The notes below the pieces were generated by a model. It saw only the letters and a list, made by a program, of their open reading frames with translations. It ran no database searches and was not told the origin of the DNA. A stretch of DNA of 64,000 bases, taken from contig AP017308.1 of the NCBI GenBank assembly GCA_001548435.1, forward strand, positions 2,179,030 through 2,243,029, written 5' to 3'. This DNA is from Leptolyngbya sp. NIES-3755. Its GTDB lineage: Bacteria; Cyanobacteriota; Cyanobacteriia; Leptolyngbyales; Leptolyngbyaceae. Every line of letters starts with the position of its first letter. Position 1 is the stretch's first letter. The position numbers and the translations under genes were made by a program. Positions 26,164-35,385 of this stretch are shown piece after piece.

Positions 26164-27156
26164 ATGACAGATTCTCCTGACCTGACAACGACTCCCGACG
26201 CAGAGAATCGCTCTGCTAAAACTCGTCAGCTTCTCGGTATGAAAGGGGCTGATGTCAAAGAGTCCTCAATTTGGAAGATTCGACTGCAACTGATGAAGCC
26301 GATCACCTGGATTCCGCTGATGTGGGGAATCTTGTGCGGTGCAGCTTCATCGGGGAACTATCATTGGGCTTTGGAAGATGTGCTGAAATCTGCAACCTGT
26401 ATGCTGTTGGCGGGTCCGTTGCTGACAGGTTACACACAGATTTTGAACGATTACTACGATCGAGAAATTGACGCGATCAATGAACCGTATCGCCCAATTC
26501 CGTCTGGTGCAATTTCTCTGCCGCAAGTAGTGATCCAAATCTGGGTGCTGCTGCTGGGTGGAATTGGTTTAGCGTATGTGCTCGATCGCTGGGCGGGACA
26601 TGAATTTCCAACGATTACGATTTTAGCGATCGTCGGTTCATTCTTGTCTTATATCTATTCCGCGCCCCCTTTAAAGCTGAAACAAAACGGTTGGCTCGGT
26701 TGTTATGCGCTGGGTGCAAGTTATATTGCAATTCCTTGGTGGACAGGTCATGCACTGTTTGGGGAGTTGAACCCAACGATTATTTTGCTAACGCTGTTCT
26801 ATAGTTTTTCGGGACTGGGAATTGCGATCGTCAATGATTTCAAGAGTGTGGAAGGCGATCGAGCATTAGGCTTAAAATCTTTGCCTGTGATCTTTGGAGT
26901 TTCTACAGCGGCTTGGATTTGTGTCGCGATGATCGATGTGTTTCAAGGTGGCGTTGCAGCTTATCTGATGTCGATCGGTCAAAATCTCTATGCAACATTG
27001 TTGATTCTGCTCATCATTCCGCAGATTACATTCCAAGATATGTATTTCTTGCGCGATCCGATTCAGAACGATGTCAAATATCAAGCGAGTGCTCAACCGT
27101 TTTTGGTGTTTGGAATGCTTGTGACCGCATTAGCACTTGGACACGCTGGCGTATAA
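26164..27156 (+). CDS. chlG: Chlorophyll synthase
   Basis: ChlG joins geranylgeranyl or phytyl diphosphate to chlorophyllide a, the last step of chlorophyll a synthesis, in the thylakoid membrane. The 330-residue UbiA-family protein has about eight membrane helices and the diphosphate-binding motifs NDYYDREIDAINEPYRPIPS (about residue 98) and NDFKSVEGDRALGLKSLPV (about 222). The N terminus before KIRLQLMKPITWIP is hydrophilic, as usual. It lies 7 nt after the Get3-like gene and ends with a terminator at 27179. Confidence 0.96.
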   Translation: MTDSPDLTTTPDAENRSAKTRQLLGMKGADVKESSIWKIRLQLMKPITWIPLMWGILCGAASSGNYHWALEDVLKSATCMLLAGPLLTGYTQILNDYYDREIDAINEPYRPIPSGAISLPQVVIQIWVLLLGGIGLAYVLDRWAGHEFPTITILAIVGSFLSYIYSAPPLKLKQNGWLGCYALGASYIAIPWWTGHALFGELNPTIILLTLFYSFSGLGIAIVNDFKSVEGDRALGLKSLPVIFGVSTAAWICVAMIDVFQGGVAAYLMSIGQNLYATLLILLIIPQITFQDMYFLRDPIQNDVKYQASAQPFLVFGMLVTALALGHAGV

Positions 27157-27178
27157 CACGGTTACAGAAATCTGTTTT

Positions 27179-27207
27179 AGCCCTTCAGTTCGGAGGGCTA
27201 TTTTGTT
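27179..27207 (+). terminator. Intrinsic terminator after chlG
   Basis: AGCCCT (27179-27184) pairs with AGGGCT (27194-27199), followed by ATTTTGTT. It lies 22 nt after the chlG stop and just before the end of the convergent glycosylase gene. Confidence 0.8.
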
Positions 27208-27221
27208 GCAAAAATCCTCGC

Positions 27222-27833
27222 TTACGGCAATTCCAAGCTTCGCCACAAGTACCAACTCGCGATCGTAGAATAGGGTTTCCAGACTTTTCCAATCTCTAGC
27301 ACCGTTTTACGATCGGGCATTTCTGCCAATCCATACACTCGACGAATTCCTGCACGAATTCCCAAATCATCTATAGGCAAAACATCCCAACGATGCAGCC
27401 GAAAAATTAATAACATTTGAACGGTCCAACGCCCGATTCCTTTAATTTTCGTTAGCGTTTGAATAATCGCTTCGTCTTCTAATAAATCTAATTCTTCTAG
27501 CGTTGGTAAACCTGTTAATACATTTTGCGCTAAATCTTTCACATAAGTAATCTTCTGGCGTGAAAGACCCACTCCACGAAGCATTTCATCTGGCGTATTT
27601 AGAATTGCTTCCGCGCTCATTCCATTCTCGTACAGGGTAAGAAACCGGTGATAGATCGTCGTTGCAGATTTAGTCGAAAGCTGTTGATAAATAATCGATC
27701 GAGCTAATGAATCCAACAAAGTTCCCGGATGCTGAGATTGATCAAGGGTGCAGAGACCGACTCGATCGATGATTTCACCGAGTTTCGGGTCAGCAGTTTT
27801 TAGAGATTGGATAGCACAATCCAGCTTATTCAT
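27222..27833 (-). CDS. DNA-3-methyladenine glycosylase (AlkA-type HhH-GPD)
   Basis: The 203-residue enzyme from MNKLDCAIQSL removes alkylated bases from DNA. The helix-hairpin-helix reads LTKIKGIGRWTVQMLLIFRL, followed by the GPD-type loop RWDVLPIDDLGIRAGI with catalytic Asp; IIYQQLSTKSATTIYHRF is the usual early helix. The longer open frame of 224 residues reaches into the upstream gene. The chosen start overlaps the end of that gene by 8 nt, so the two are probably one transcript. Confidence 0.88.
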   Translation of the reverse strand: MNKLDCAIQSLKTADPKLGEIIDRVGLCTLDQSQHPGTLLDSLARSIIYQQLSTKSATTIYHRFLTLYENGMSAEAILNTPDEMLRGVGLSRQKITYVKDLAQNVLTGLPTLEELDLLEDEAIIQTLTKIKGIGRWTVQMLLIFRLHRWDVLPIDDLGIRAGIRRVYGLAEMPDRKTVLEIGKVWKPYSTIASWYLWRSLELP

Positions 27834-28731
27834 GCACAACAATGGCAGATTTAACGGCTCTGGGAACGGGTTGCCCCGCTTTATCCACTTTGCCATAGAA
27901 CGTTTGATCCTGGAAAATCAACGCCGAAGAAGAGCCACCATCAAGATTGAGCGCTTGATTTACACCGAGTCGTTGCATAAAACTCACCATTGCTTGCACT
28001 GACATGCCCGAATTTGTTGGAGCGTCGGGTCTTTGGGCTGCCATCACTAACACAACTGATCCATCAGGCTTGATCCCGATCGCACTTCTTGAATTCCGTT
28101 GAGTCACGCCGATCGAATCTCGTCCCACATTCGGATCGACAAAGCCTTCTTCAGTCGCGGTGAACTGGGGCAGAAGTTGAGGACCGCCTCCGATCGCATC
28201 AATTAATTCACAACCCGATGGAACTGGAGCGGATCGAGTCGCGATCGCATATTCCACTTTGTCCGCGCATTGATAACTCCGAAACTCCGATCGCTCTAAA
28301 ATTTGCGGTAAATAAGCAGCGAGATCCGGATTCGTCATTAAGCGATCGTTCTTTTTTGGATCGCTCACGACTTTGCCTTTTTGAGTCACATACGAGGTCG
28401 TTTTCTCGTTCTTCGGATCAAAAAATCCGCCGTTGAGAACTGCAATTGCCTTCTGAGATTTCGCAAATTGATCGATCGTTTCTAACGTTGGAGAAAGCGC
28501 GATCGACACTTTAAATCGGCTCTTGGGCGAAATCGTCACCGTATGAATCTCACTATTAGGCAACGAATATTTTTGATATTTCGGTAAGTCCGAGACGGGA
28601 GCAGGAGACGCAACGGGAGTCGGAGTCGATTTTGAAGAAACAGGCGCGGACGGAAGCAGCGAATAGACAAACCATAATCCCAAACTGCCAGACGCAAACA
28701 GAGCTAAACTTGCGACCCACAATCCTTTCAC
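27826..28731 (-). CDS. Phosphodiester glycosidase family protein (NAGPA-like)
   Basis: The 301-residue protein has an N-terminal membrane anchor or signal (LWVASLALFASGSLGLWFVY), a proline/serine-rich linker, and a phosphodiester glycosidase domain (formerly DUF2233). Domain motifs are AVLNGGFFDPKNEKTTSYV, SRSAIGIKPDGSVVLVMA and ALNLDGGSSSALIFQ. Family members remove sugar phosphates or other phosphodiester-linked sugars outside the cytoplasm; the substrate here is unknown. It overlaps the glycosylase gene by 8 nt although the functions look unrelated. Confidence 0.88.
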   Translation of the reverse strand: MKGLWVASLALFASGSLGLWFVYSLLPSAPVSSKSTPTPVASPAPVSDLPKYQKYSLPNSEIHTVTISPKSRFKVSIALSPTLETIDQFAKSQKAIAVLNGGFFDPKNEKTTSYVTQKGKVVSDPKKNDRLMTNPDLAAYLPQILERSEFRSYQCADKVEYAIATRSAPVPSGCELIDAIGGGPQLLPQFTATEEGFVDPNVGRDSIGVTQRNSRSAIGIKPDGSVVLVMAAQRPDAPTNSGMSVQAMVSFMQRLGVNQALNLDGGSSSALIFQDQTFYGKVDKAGQPVPRAVKSAIVVHE

Positions 28732-29254
28732 GATCGAACTCCTGATGATGGCAAAGCTTTACAACAACTAACGCTACAAGGCACTCGATCTAAACCGAAG
28801 GTCGAATGCTTCATCGTTTCTTTATTAGAGCGTGAATTCCAGCGGACGAACGCGAAAAGTGAAATCTCGGAAGCAACGTGAAACCATTGCCGTGTTTTTG
28901 CGGAGAAGAATGGGAGAATAGGGCGATCGCATACGGATATCTCGTAATCGTATCCGTGTTTTTATTGATTTTTTCTCAAAATCGCAGCCCGCTATCTAAG
29001 TAATTTTAACACCAACACCAATATTCTAGGAGTCAAAAAATTTCTGCTGAGCAGTGAAATCCTTTAATCGCCGTACTCTTACCGAAAGAATTTCAAAAAT
29101 TTGATGTAGTTTTTAGAACCCATAAGATTTCGTCCTGATTCCTCCGGAGGATTCCCGTATCAGTATTCGTAGGCAGCCAAACAGTACAGAGAATACCTGC
29201 GCTTCTCTTTGACCCGCACTTTTAGGTAGCAAAGTTCAATCCCCTTGTGAGCTT
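28732..29254. other. Long intergenic region upstream of the exopolysaccharide genes
   Basis: This 523-base stretch lies between divergent genes. It contains a plus-strand terminator at 28933-28962 with no gene before it, and a 10-bp palindrome CCTCCGGAGG near 29141-29150 in what should be the long leader of the SLH-Wza gene. I recognise no riboswitch family. Confidence 0.45.
28933..28965 (+). terminator. Orphan intrinsic terminator
   Basis: ACGGATA (28933-28939) pairs with TATCCGT (28951-28957) and is followed by GTTTTTATT. The T run is on the plus strand, yet there is no plus-strand gene within 1.7 kb upstream. It may end an undetected small RNA starting in 28740-28900, or may act as an attenuator of the polysaccharide operon. 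Confidence 0.6.
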
Positions 29255-31390
29255 ATGAAGTTGAAGTTATCACCAACCCGTGTTTCCTTTCTCGCTTTGG
29301 GTGCTTTTGCGGCTGTCGTGGCTCAAGAGTTAGCCCGATCGGATGCAAAAGCGCCCAGCGCTACCCCTCCCACATCCAATACTCCAAAAGCGAATCGCAC
29401 TCAGCCGACAGCCGCACCGCTTCCAAGTTCGATCGCGCTGTCTCAACCTGAGAGCTTGTTTTCGTCGGCTGCCTCTCTCCCTACCGTTCCCAATCCTTCT
29501 GGAGTGACAAAAGCTCCAGTGATTAGCCAATCGATCACTCCACCCCCTCCCCCAAAAGTGGCGGCAACTCCACCCAGTCTCCGTGTGGTGGATGTCGATC
29601 AATTGCCGATCGATAGCATCATCAACGAAACACTGAAGCTTCCACCCCCACCGCCGAAAGTTGCGATCGCTTCAGTGCCCACCGCAACGACTCCAACTGC
29701 ACCGAAATCTACGGCGACAAATCCTGCCGCTGTTCAAGATATTCAAGGTCATCGTGCTGAAGCCAGCATTCAAGCCTTGATGCAACAGGGCATTATGCTC
29801 GGATTTGGCGATGGAACCTTTCGACCGAATGCGCCGATGACCGATGCTCAGTTTCAAGGCATTGTGAAAAAAGTCGCGAGTCGATCGAGCACACTCGCCA
29901 CGCTAAAACGTCCGAAAGATATTGTCACTCGTGCCGATGCTGCGACGTATATTCATCGGCAATTACTGAGAACCAACGCGCTGAGTACTCCTCAAGCTCC
30001 AACTAAAGTGGCATCTGCCGCATTACCCACCGTTGCTCCTAGCAATCCAGCGCCAGTGGTCAATCCTTCTGCCCCCAGTCGCCCCCTGTCCCCTGCAACA
30101 CCTCCCACCCCAGAAACGTTTACATTCTCCAGCGCGGATGTCGATGCAGCCGATAGTGACTCCTATACCTTAGGGGCTGGCGACAAAATTCGGGTCGATA
30201 TTCTCAACGTGCCAGAGTACAGCAAAGAGTATCAAGTCCTTGTGAATGGCACCGTGAACCTACAGCGGGCAGGCAGTCTATTCATTACCGGAATGACAAC
30301 CCGACAAGCGCAAGACGCGATCGCGGCAAAATACAGACGCTTGCTCAGAGATCCCGTGATTGATGTCAGCTTATTAAGCGCTCGTCCGTTGAATGTCGCG
30401 ATCGCTGGAGAAGTGGGCAAACCCGGAACCTATACCTTGACCTTTGGCGAAGGTGGAAAATTCCCAACCGTGACCCGACTGATTCGGGAGGCAGGCGGAA
30501 TGAATCTTGCTGCGGATGCGCGTCAAGTTGTGGTTCGTCGTCCTCAGCGAGCGGGTGCGGATCAAGAAATTCGTTTGAATATGTGGGAACTGTTCTCGAC
30601 CGGGAACATCCGTCAAGATTTGACGCTGCGAGATGGCGATTCAGTGTTCATTCCCGCCGCAACCTCGGTCAATTTGGCAGAAGTGACGCAGCGCAAAGAT
30701 GCCAACTTTAGTGTCGCGGCTCAGCCTGTGAACGTCGCGATCGTCGGAGAAGTGGCACGTCCTGGACCTTACACGATTAAAGATCCCGTTCCAACCCTGT
30801 CGGGCGCGATTCGAGAAGCGGGTGGGATCAAACAGCTTGCCAATCTAAAGGAAGTGAAAGTCCGTCGGAACACCCGCACTGGAACCCCGCAGACGATCAA
30901 CGTCGATTTGTGGCAGCTTTTGAGATCCGGCGACCTGAATCAAGATCTCGTCTTACAGCAAGGCGACACGATCGAGATTCCGACCGCGCTTGCCCTCAAT
31001 CCCGAAGAGGCAAGACAACTCGGAGATGCCAGCTTTGCTCCCTCATCGGTCAAGATTACGGTCGTCGGAGAAGTCAGCAAACCTGGACAAATCGATGTTC
31101 CAATGAATACGCCACTCAATCAAGCGCTCCTTACCGCTGGAGGATTTACTCGTCAAGCCAATCGTCGGCGAGTCGAACTGGTCCGTCTCAATCCGAATGG
31201 AACCGTGACGCGGCGCGATGTTTCCGTGGACTTGTCGCGTGGCGTGGATGAAAGCGGGAATCCGCTGCTGCAAAATGGCGATGTTCTCGTTGTCGATCGT
31301 AACGGATTGGCGAAAACGGGTGACACCATCCAAAACGTCTTAGGTCCAGTCTTCCAAATCTTGCCGTTCCGATTCTTATTCGGATTGTAA
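29255..31390 (+). CDS. SLH-domain polysaccharide export protein (Wza-like, SLBB repeats)
   Basis: The 711-residue protein is an outer-membrane polysaccharide export component. Order: short N-terminal hydrophobic segment; long Pro/Thr/Ser-rich linker (about 30-160); one SLH-like segment (AEASIQALMQQGIMLGFGDG TFRPNAPMT, about 170-200); another Pro-rich linker; the poly-export domain (YTLGAGDKIRVDILNVPEYS, about 310-380); then three SLBB domains starting at VAIAGEVGKPGTY, VAIVGEVARPGPY and ITVVGEVSKPGQI. The SLH part suggests attachment to the cell wall, which Wza itself lacks. The partner copolymerase gene follows 103 nt downstream. Confidence 0.9.
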   Translation: MKLKLSPTRVSFLALGAFAAVVAQELARSDAKAPSATPPTSNTPKANRTQPTAAPLPSSIALSQPESLFSSAASLPTVPNPSGVTKAPVISQSITPPPPPKVAATPPSLRVVDVDQLPIDSIINETLKLPPPPPKVAIASVPTATTPTAPKSTATNPAAVQDIQGHRAEASIQALMQQGIMLGFGDGTFRPNAPMTDAQFQGIVKKVASRSSTLATLKRPKDIVTRADAATYIHRQLLRTNALSTPQAPTKVASAALPTVAPSNPAPVVNPSAPSRPLSPATPPTPETFTFSSADVDAADSDSYTLGAGDKIRVDILNVPEYSKEYQVLVNGTVNLQRAGSLFITGMTTRQAQDAIAAKYRRLLRDPVIDVSLLSARPLNVAIAGEVGKPGTYTLTFGEGGKFPTVTRLIREAGGMNLAADARQVVVRRPQRAGADQEIRLNMWELFSTGNIRQDLTLRDGDSVFIPAATSVNLAEVTQRKDANFSVAAQPVNVAIVGEVARPGPYTIKDPVPTLSGAIREAGGIKQLANLKEVKVRRNTRTGTPQTINVDLWQLLRSGDLNQDLVLQQGDTIEIPTALALNPEEARQLGDASFAPSSVKITVVGEVSKPGQIDVPMNTPLNQALLTAGGFTRQANRRRVELVRLNPNGTVTRRDVSVDLSRGVDESGNPLLQNGDVLVVDRNGLAKTGDTIQNVLGPVFQILPFRFLFGL

Positions 31391-31493
31391 TTGCTGTTGG
31401 GCTGTTACGATTGCTCTCCGTTCCGTCACCTGTGAAGCTGCTGTCTTTCGGCGCTCAGCACTTCTGACTCTCGACCTTTCTCTAGGTGATTTC

Positions 31494-33638
31494 ATGACTA
31501 ACCAGATCAACTCAACCATCTCGCCCGCTGCCAAAAACGGCAAAGTTCCCCATCCTCCAGAATATGTTTTGACGCTTGATGCTGGCGAGTTCGAGGAAGA
31601 CTCAGGAAAGCTGCTAAAAACACTGCGACGGAGAGTAGCATTAATCGCGGGAGTGACTGCTGCCTCAACTGCCGCGACTTGGGCAATCACTTGGAATCAG
31701 CCTTCCACTTATGAAGGTTCGTTCCTGCTGCTCGTGGAGCCAGTCAGCATTCAAACCCAGCAAGATCGAGATCCGCTCGGACCCACAACCGCGAAGCCGA
31801 CGGAAGATTCGATGAGTTATGAAACTCAGATCGCGGTGCTGCAAAGCTCGAAATTACTTCAACCGATCGTAGAGCAAATCAGCAAGCGTTATCCGGACAT
31901 TGCGAACGAAGATCTCAGCTCGAACCTGAAAATCAGCCGTCCCCAGGATACGAAAATGATTTCTGTGACTTATCAGCACAGTGATCCCGATCGCGTGAAG
32001 TTTGTCCTGGATAAGTTTGCGGAAGGCTATCTCAAATATTCTCAGAGAGAGCGCGAAACGAATCTGAGCTATGGGATTGCGTTTGTCGATCGTCAAATTG
32101 AGGACACTCGGCGGCGAGTCGATACGCTGCAACGACAACTTCAATCATTTCGACAACAGAACAATTTCATTGCCCCGGAATCGCTGGCAGGACAAGTCAC
32201 CAATCAAGTGCAATCGGTTTCGCAGCAGAAGTTTGAAAACGATAAGGAGCTTGCTGCGGCACAACGACAAATTGGCAGTCTGCAAGATAGCAATGGGGTT
32301 CGAGCGGCACTCGCGGCGGATGGTGCTTATCAAGGCGTGTTGAATAAGGTTCGGGAATTAGAGTCGAAAATTGCGACTGAATCGACGCGGTTTCAATCGG
32401 ACACGGATGAGATGCGGGCGTTGCGACAGCAGCGGGATAGTTTGGTCCCGGTCTTACGCCAAGAAGCGCAGCGAGTTTTAGGCAATCAGATGGCAAAGAT
32501 TGGGACGGATTTGTCGTTACTGGAAACCCGCCGTCAGGTCTTGAATCGCGCTGATGCCTATTGGAATGGTGAAATGCAGCGTTTGCCTGTTTTAACGCGA
32601 ATTTACACCGATCTCGATCGAGAACGGACCGTGGCGACAGAGAGTTTAACTCGCCTCTTGGGAACCCGCGAAAATCTACAAGTTCAAGCGGCTCAGAAGG
32701 ATATTCCGTGGCAGTTAGTCACACCGCCCAGCCGTCCCGGACAGCCGAAAGATTCTCCACAGCGGAACATTATTCTCGGTGCGCTGGCGGGACTGCTCTT
32801 GGGAATTGGACTGGCGATCTTAGCCGATCGCTGCGATCGACGAATTCGGAGCGTGTCAGACATCAAGAAGATTTCCAAGCTTCCTGTATTGGGAACGATT
32901 CCGTCGGAAACTGCTGTGCCCCGTTTAACAATGCCAGCCGTTCTAAGAGCCTCTGAAGACCGCACCTCGACCGATTTTGCCCAAGATGGCGCATTTACAG
33001 AAGCGTTTCGATCGCTCTATACCAATCTTTTGCTTCTGAACACCGATCATCCGCTGCGCTCGATCGTGGTGAGTTCTCCAACCGCTGGAGATGGCAAAAC
33101 GACGGTTGCGGTGAATCTAGCTCAAGCTGCTGCTGCAATGGGTCAGCGAGTTTTATTAGTGGATGCTGATTTGCGAAATCCACAGTTAGCAGAGCGATTA
33201 GAAGTGCCAAACGATCGAGGACTGACTGAACTGGTCGCACAGAATTTGAATCCTCAAGAAGTGATTCAACGACTGGAAGCGATGGTAACGGTCGGAGGCG
33301 GGGATGAACCTTCACTAGGACGCACGAATTTCTCGATTCTCACCGGTGGAAAAATGCCGCTTGATCCGACTCGATTATGGTCCTCTCAAAAGATTCAGCG
33401 TCTGAATGACTATTTCAAGGCAATGTATGATCTGGTGGTTTTTGATGCGCCCCCTGCTTTGAGCTATGCCGATAGTAGTCTACTTGCTCCTCATACGAAT
33501 GGAATGTTAGTGGTCACAGGCATTGGCAAGACAGATCAAGGAGATCTCAGACAAATGTTAGATACGCTGCAAACGGCACGAATTCCAGTGGTGGGAATTG
33601 TGGCGAATCGAAATGGTTCAGATCTGTCCGAAGGCTAG
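31494..33638 (+). CDS. Wzc-like polysaccharide copolymerase / BY-kinase-like ATPase
   Basis: The 714-residue inner-membrane protein controls chain length and export of an exopolysaccharide with the Wza-like protein upstream. The N-terminal Wzz domain is bracketed by membrane segments (VALIAGVTAASTAATWAITW near 51 and NIILGALAGLLLGIGLAILA near 424) with a periplasmic coiled coil between. The C-terminal ATPase has Walker A SPTAGDGKTTVAV, Walker A' VLLVDADLRNPQLAERL and Walker B VVFDAPP. The C terminus (VANRNGSDLSEG) lacks the tyrosine cluster of classical BY-kinases, so autophosphorylation there is doubtful. Confidence 0.9.
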   Translation: MTNQINSTISPAAKNGKVPHPPEYVLTLDAGEFEEDSGKLLKTLRRRVALIAGVTAASTAATWAITWNQPSTYEGSFLLLVEPVSIQTQQDRDPLGPTTAKPTEDSMSYETQIAVLQSSKLLQPIVEQISKRYPDIANEDLSSNLKISRPQDTKMISVTYQHSDPDRVKFVLDKFAEGYLKYSQRERETNLSYGIAFVDRQIEDTRRRVDTLQRQLQSFRQQNNFIAPESLAGQVTNQVQSVSQQKFENDKELAAAQRQIGSLQDSNGVRAALAADGAYQGVLNKVRELESKIATESTRFQSDTDEMRALRQQRDSLVPVLRQEAQRVLGNQMAKIGTDLSLLETRRQVLNRADAYWNGEMQRLPVLTRIYTDLDRERTVATESLTRLLGTRENLQVQAAQKDIPWQLVTPPSRPGQPKDSPQRNIILGALAGLLLGIGLAILADRCDRRIRSVSDIKKISKLPVLGTIPSETAVPRLTMPAVLRASEDRTSTDFAQDGAFTEAFRSLYTNLLLLNTDHPLRSIVVSSPTAGDGKTTVAVNLAQAAAAMGQRVLLVDADLRNPQLAERLEVPNDRGLTELVAQNLNPQEVIQRLEAMVTVGGGDEPSLGRTNFSILTGGKMPLDPTRLWSSQKIQRLNDYFKAMYDLVVFDAPPALSYADSSLLAPHTNGMLVVTGIGKTDQGDLRQMLDTLQTARIPVVGIVANRNGSDLSEG

Positions 33639-33854
33639 AGCCTTGTCTAACTTAAGCGAGATGTTTTGCCGAAATCTGTACTCAGGCTTAGAGGAATCGC
33701 GTTCAAGATTTCTCTTGCGATGGATAGAAATCGCGATCGACATTGCCTAGAATCTGAGCTATCGAAAAGGAAAGCCCGATAGTAACAGGCTGATGTTCGA
33801 TCGCACAATTGGCATTCAAAACACTACTCTAAGTTGGATAAGGAAAATCGAAAT

Positions 33855-35333
33855 ATGTCTGAACCGAATGGCGTGATGATGCAGTACTTTCATTGGTACT
33901 TGCCGAGCGATGGAACATTCTGGAATGAGCTTGCAGAAAAGTCTGAAGAGCTAGCACAAGCGGGTATCACGTCGCTTTGGTTGCCCCCTGCTTACAAAGG
34001 GGTTGGTGGCGGCTATGAGGTCGGATACGGCGTTTATGATATGTACGACTTGGGGGAATTTGATCAGAAAGGTTCAGTTCGCACCAAGTACGGCACGAAA
34101 GACGAATATATTAAAGCGGTCAAAGCGGCTCAGGCAGCAGGAATGAGGGTCTATGCAGATGTGGTATTTAATCACCGCATGGGTGCAGACCAAGAAGAAG
34201 TGGTTGAAGCCACTCCACTCAGCCAGGACAATCGGGAAGAAGTGATCGGAGAATACAAGCCTGTGAAAGCTTGGACACATTTCACCTTTCCGGGACGCGA
34301 TGGCAAGTACTCCAAAATGGAATGGCATTGGTGGCATTTTGATGCGATCGACTACAACGAGTACGAGAAGCAACAGCAAGCCGTCTACCTGCTCAAAGGT
34401 AAAGAATTTGATGACAACGTAGACCTAGAGAAAGGGAACTTCGATTTCCTCATGGGTTGCGATCTCGATATGAGCCATCCGGAAGTCTGCGAAGAACTGA
34501 AGCGCTGGGGTGAATGGTACTACGACACCACGGGTGTAGATGGTTTCCGGTTTGATGCGGCGAAACATGTTACGGCTCCCTTCTTCCATGATTGGTTGGA
34601 GCACATGCGGAACTATGGTCAGCGAGAACTGTTCTCGGTTGCAGAGTATTGGTCGTATGAAGTGGAAGCATTGCACTATTTCATCGAGGCGACTCAAGGA
34701 AAAGTAGCCGTGTTTGATGCACCCTTGCACTACAATTTCCATGTCGCTAGTCGGGCGGGAAATAGCTATGATATGCGCCAGATTTTCGATAATACGATCG
34801 TGCAACAGCAACCTTGTCTCGCCGTCACAATGGTCGATAACCATGACTCTCAGCCATTGCAGTCGTTAGAATCTCCAGTTGAATCTTGGTTCAAGCCTTT
34901 AGCTTATGCGTTGATTCTCTTACGGTGTGAAGGTTATCCTTGCATCTTCCATCCCGACTACTATGGTGCTTGCTACCGGGACTATGGTGGAGATGGCAAT
35001 GAACATGAGATTTGGCTTGATAGTCATCGCTGGCTGATTGATAAGTTCTTGTATGCGCGACGTGACTATGCTTACGGCGATCAATACAACTATTTTGATC
35101 ATCCGAATGTGGTGGGTTGGACCCGCTTGGGAGATGAAGCGCATCCGGGTGGAATGGCAGTTGTGCTGAGTAATGGAGAGGGGGGAAGTAAATGGATGGA
35201 AGTGGGACAGTGCGATCGCACTTACATCGATATTACTGAGCATGTGAAAGAACCCGTCACCACGAACGAACACGGCTGGGGTGAATTCCGCTGTAATGGT
35301 GGCTCTGTCTCGGTTTGGGTTCCACAGAACTAA
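33855..35333 (+). CDS. Alpha-amylase (GH13, cytoplasmic type)
   Basis: The 492-residue enzyme hydrolyses internal alpha-1,4 bonds of glucans. The start MSEPNGVMMQYFHWYLPSDG matches GH13 subfamily 5 enzymes such as E. coli AmyS, which lack a signal peptide. The catalytic groups are the nucleophile Asp in GVDGFRFDAAKHV, the acid Glu in FSVAEYWSYE and the third Asp in VDNHDSQP; region I is VYADVVFNHRMGAD. A TTG seven codons upstream is a weaker start. It ends in a bidirectional terminator shared with the porin gene. Confidence 0.94.
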   Translation: MSEPNGVMMQYFHWYLPSDGTFWNELAEKSEELAQAGITSLWLPPAYKGVGGGYEVGYGVYDMYDLGEFDQKGSVRTKYGTKDEYIKAVKAAQAAGMRVYADVVFNHRMGADQEEVVEATPLSQDNREEVIGEYKPVKAWTHFTFPGRDGKYSKMEWHWWHFDAIDYNEYEKQQQAVYLLKGKEFDDNVDLEKGNFDFLMGCDLDMSHPEVCEELKRWGEWYYDTTGVDGFRFDAAKHVTAPFFHDWLEHMRNYGQRELFSVAEYWSYEVEALHYFIEATQGKVAVFDAPLHYNFHVASRAGNSYDMRQIFDNTIVQQQPCLAVTMVDNHDSQPLQSLESPVESWFKPLAYALILLRCEGYPCIFHPDYYGACYRDYGGDGNEHEIWLDSHRWLIDKFLYARRDYAYGDQYNYFDHPNVVGWTRLGDEAHPGGMAVVLSNGEGGSKWMEVGQCDRTYIDITEHVKEPVTTNEHGWGEFRCNGGSVSVWVPQN

Positions 35334-35340
35334 AAGAAGA

Positions 35341-35376
35341 ATCTCCGATCGTGGTCATTTACGATCGGAGATTTTG
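35341..35376. terminator. Bidirectional terminator between amylase and porin genes
   Basis: ATCTCCGATCG (35341-35351) and CGATCGGAGAT (35362-35372) form an 11-bp stem. TTTTG follows on the plus strand, and TTCTTCTTTT follows on the minus strand, so it can serve both convergent genes. Confidence 0.85.
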
Positions 35377-35385
35377 ATTCAGATC

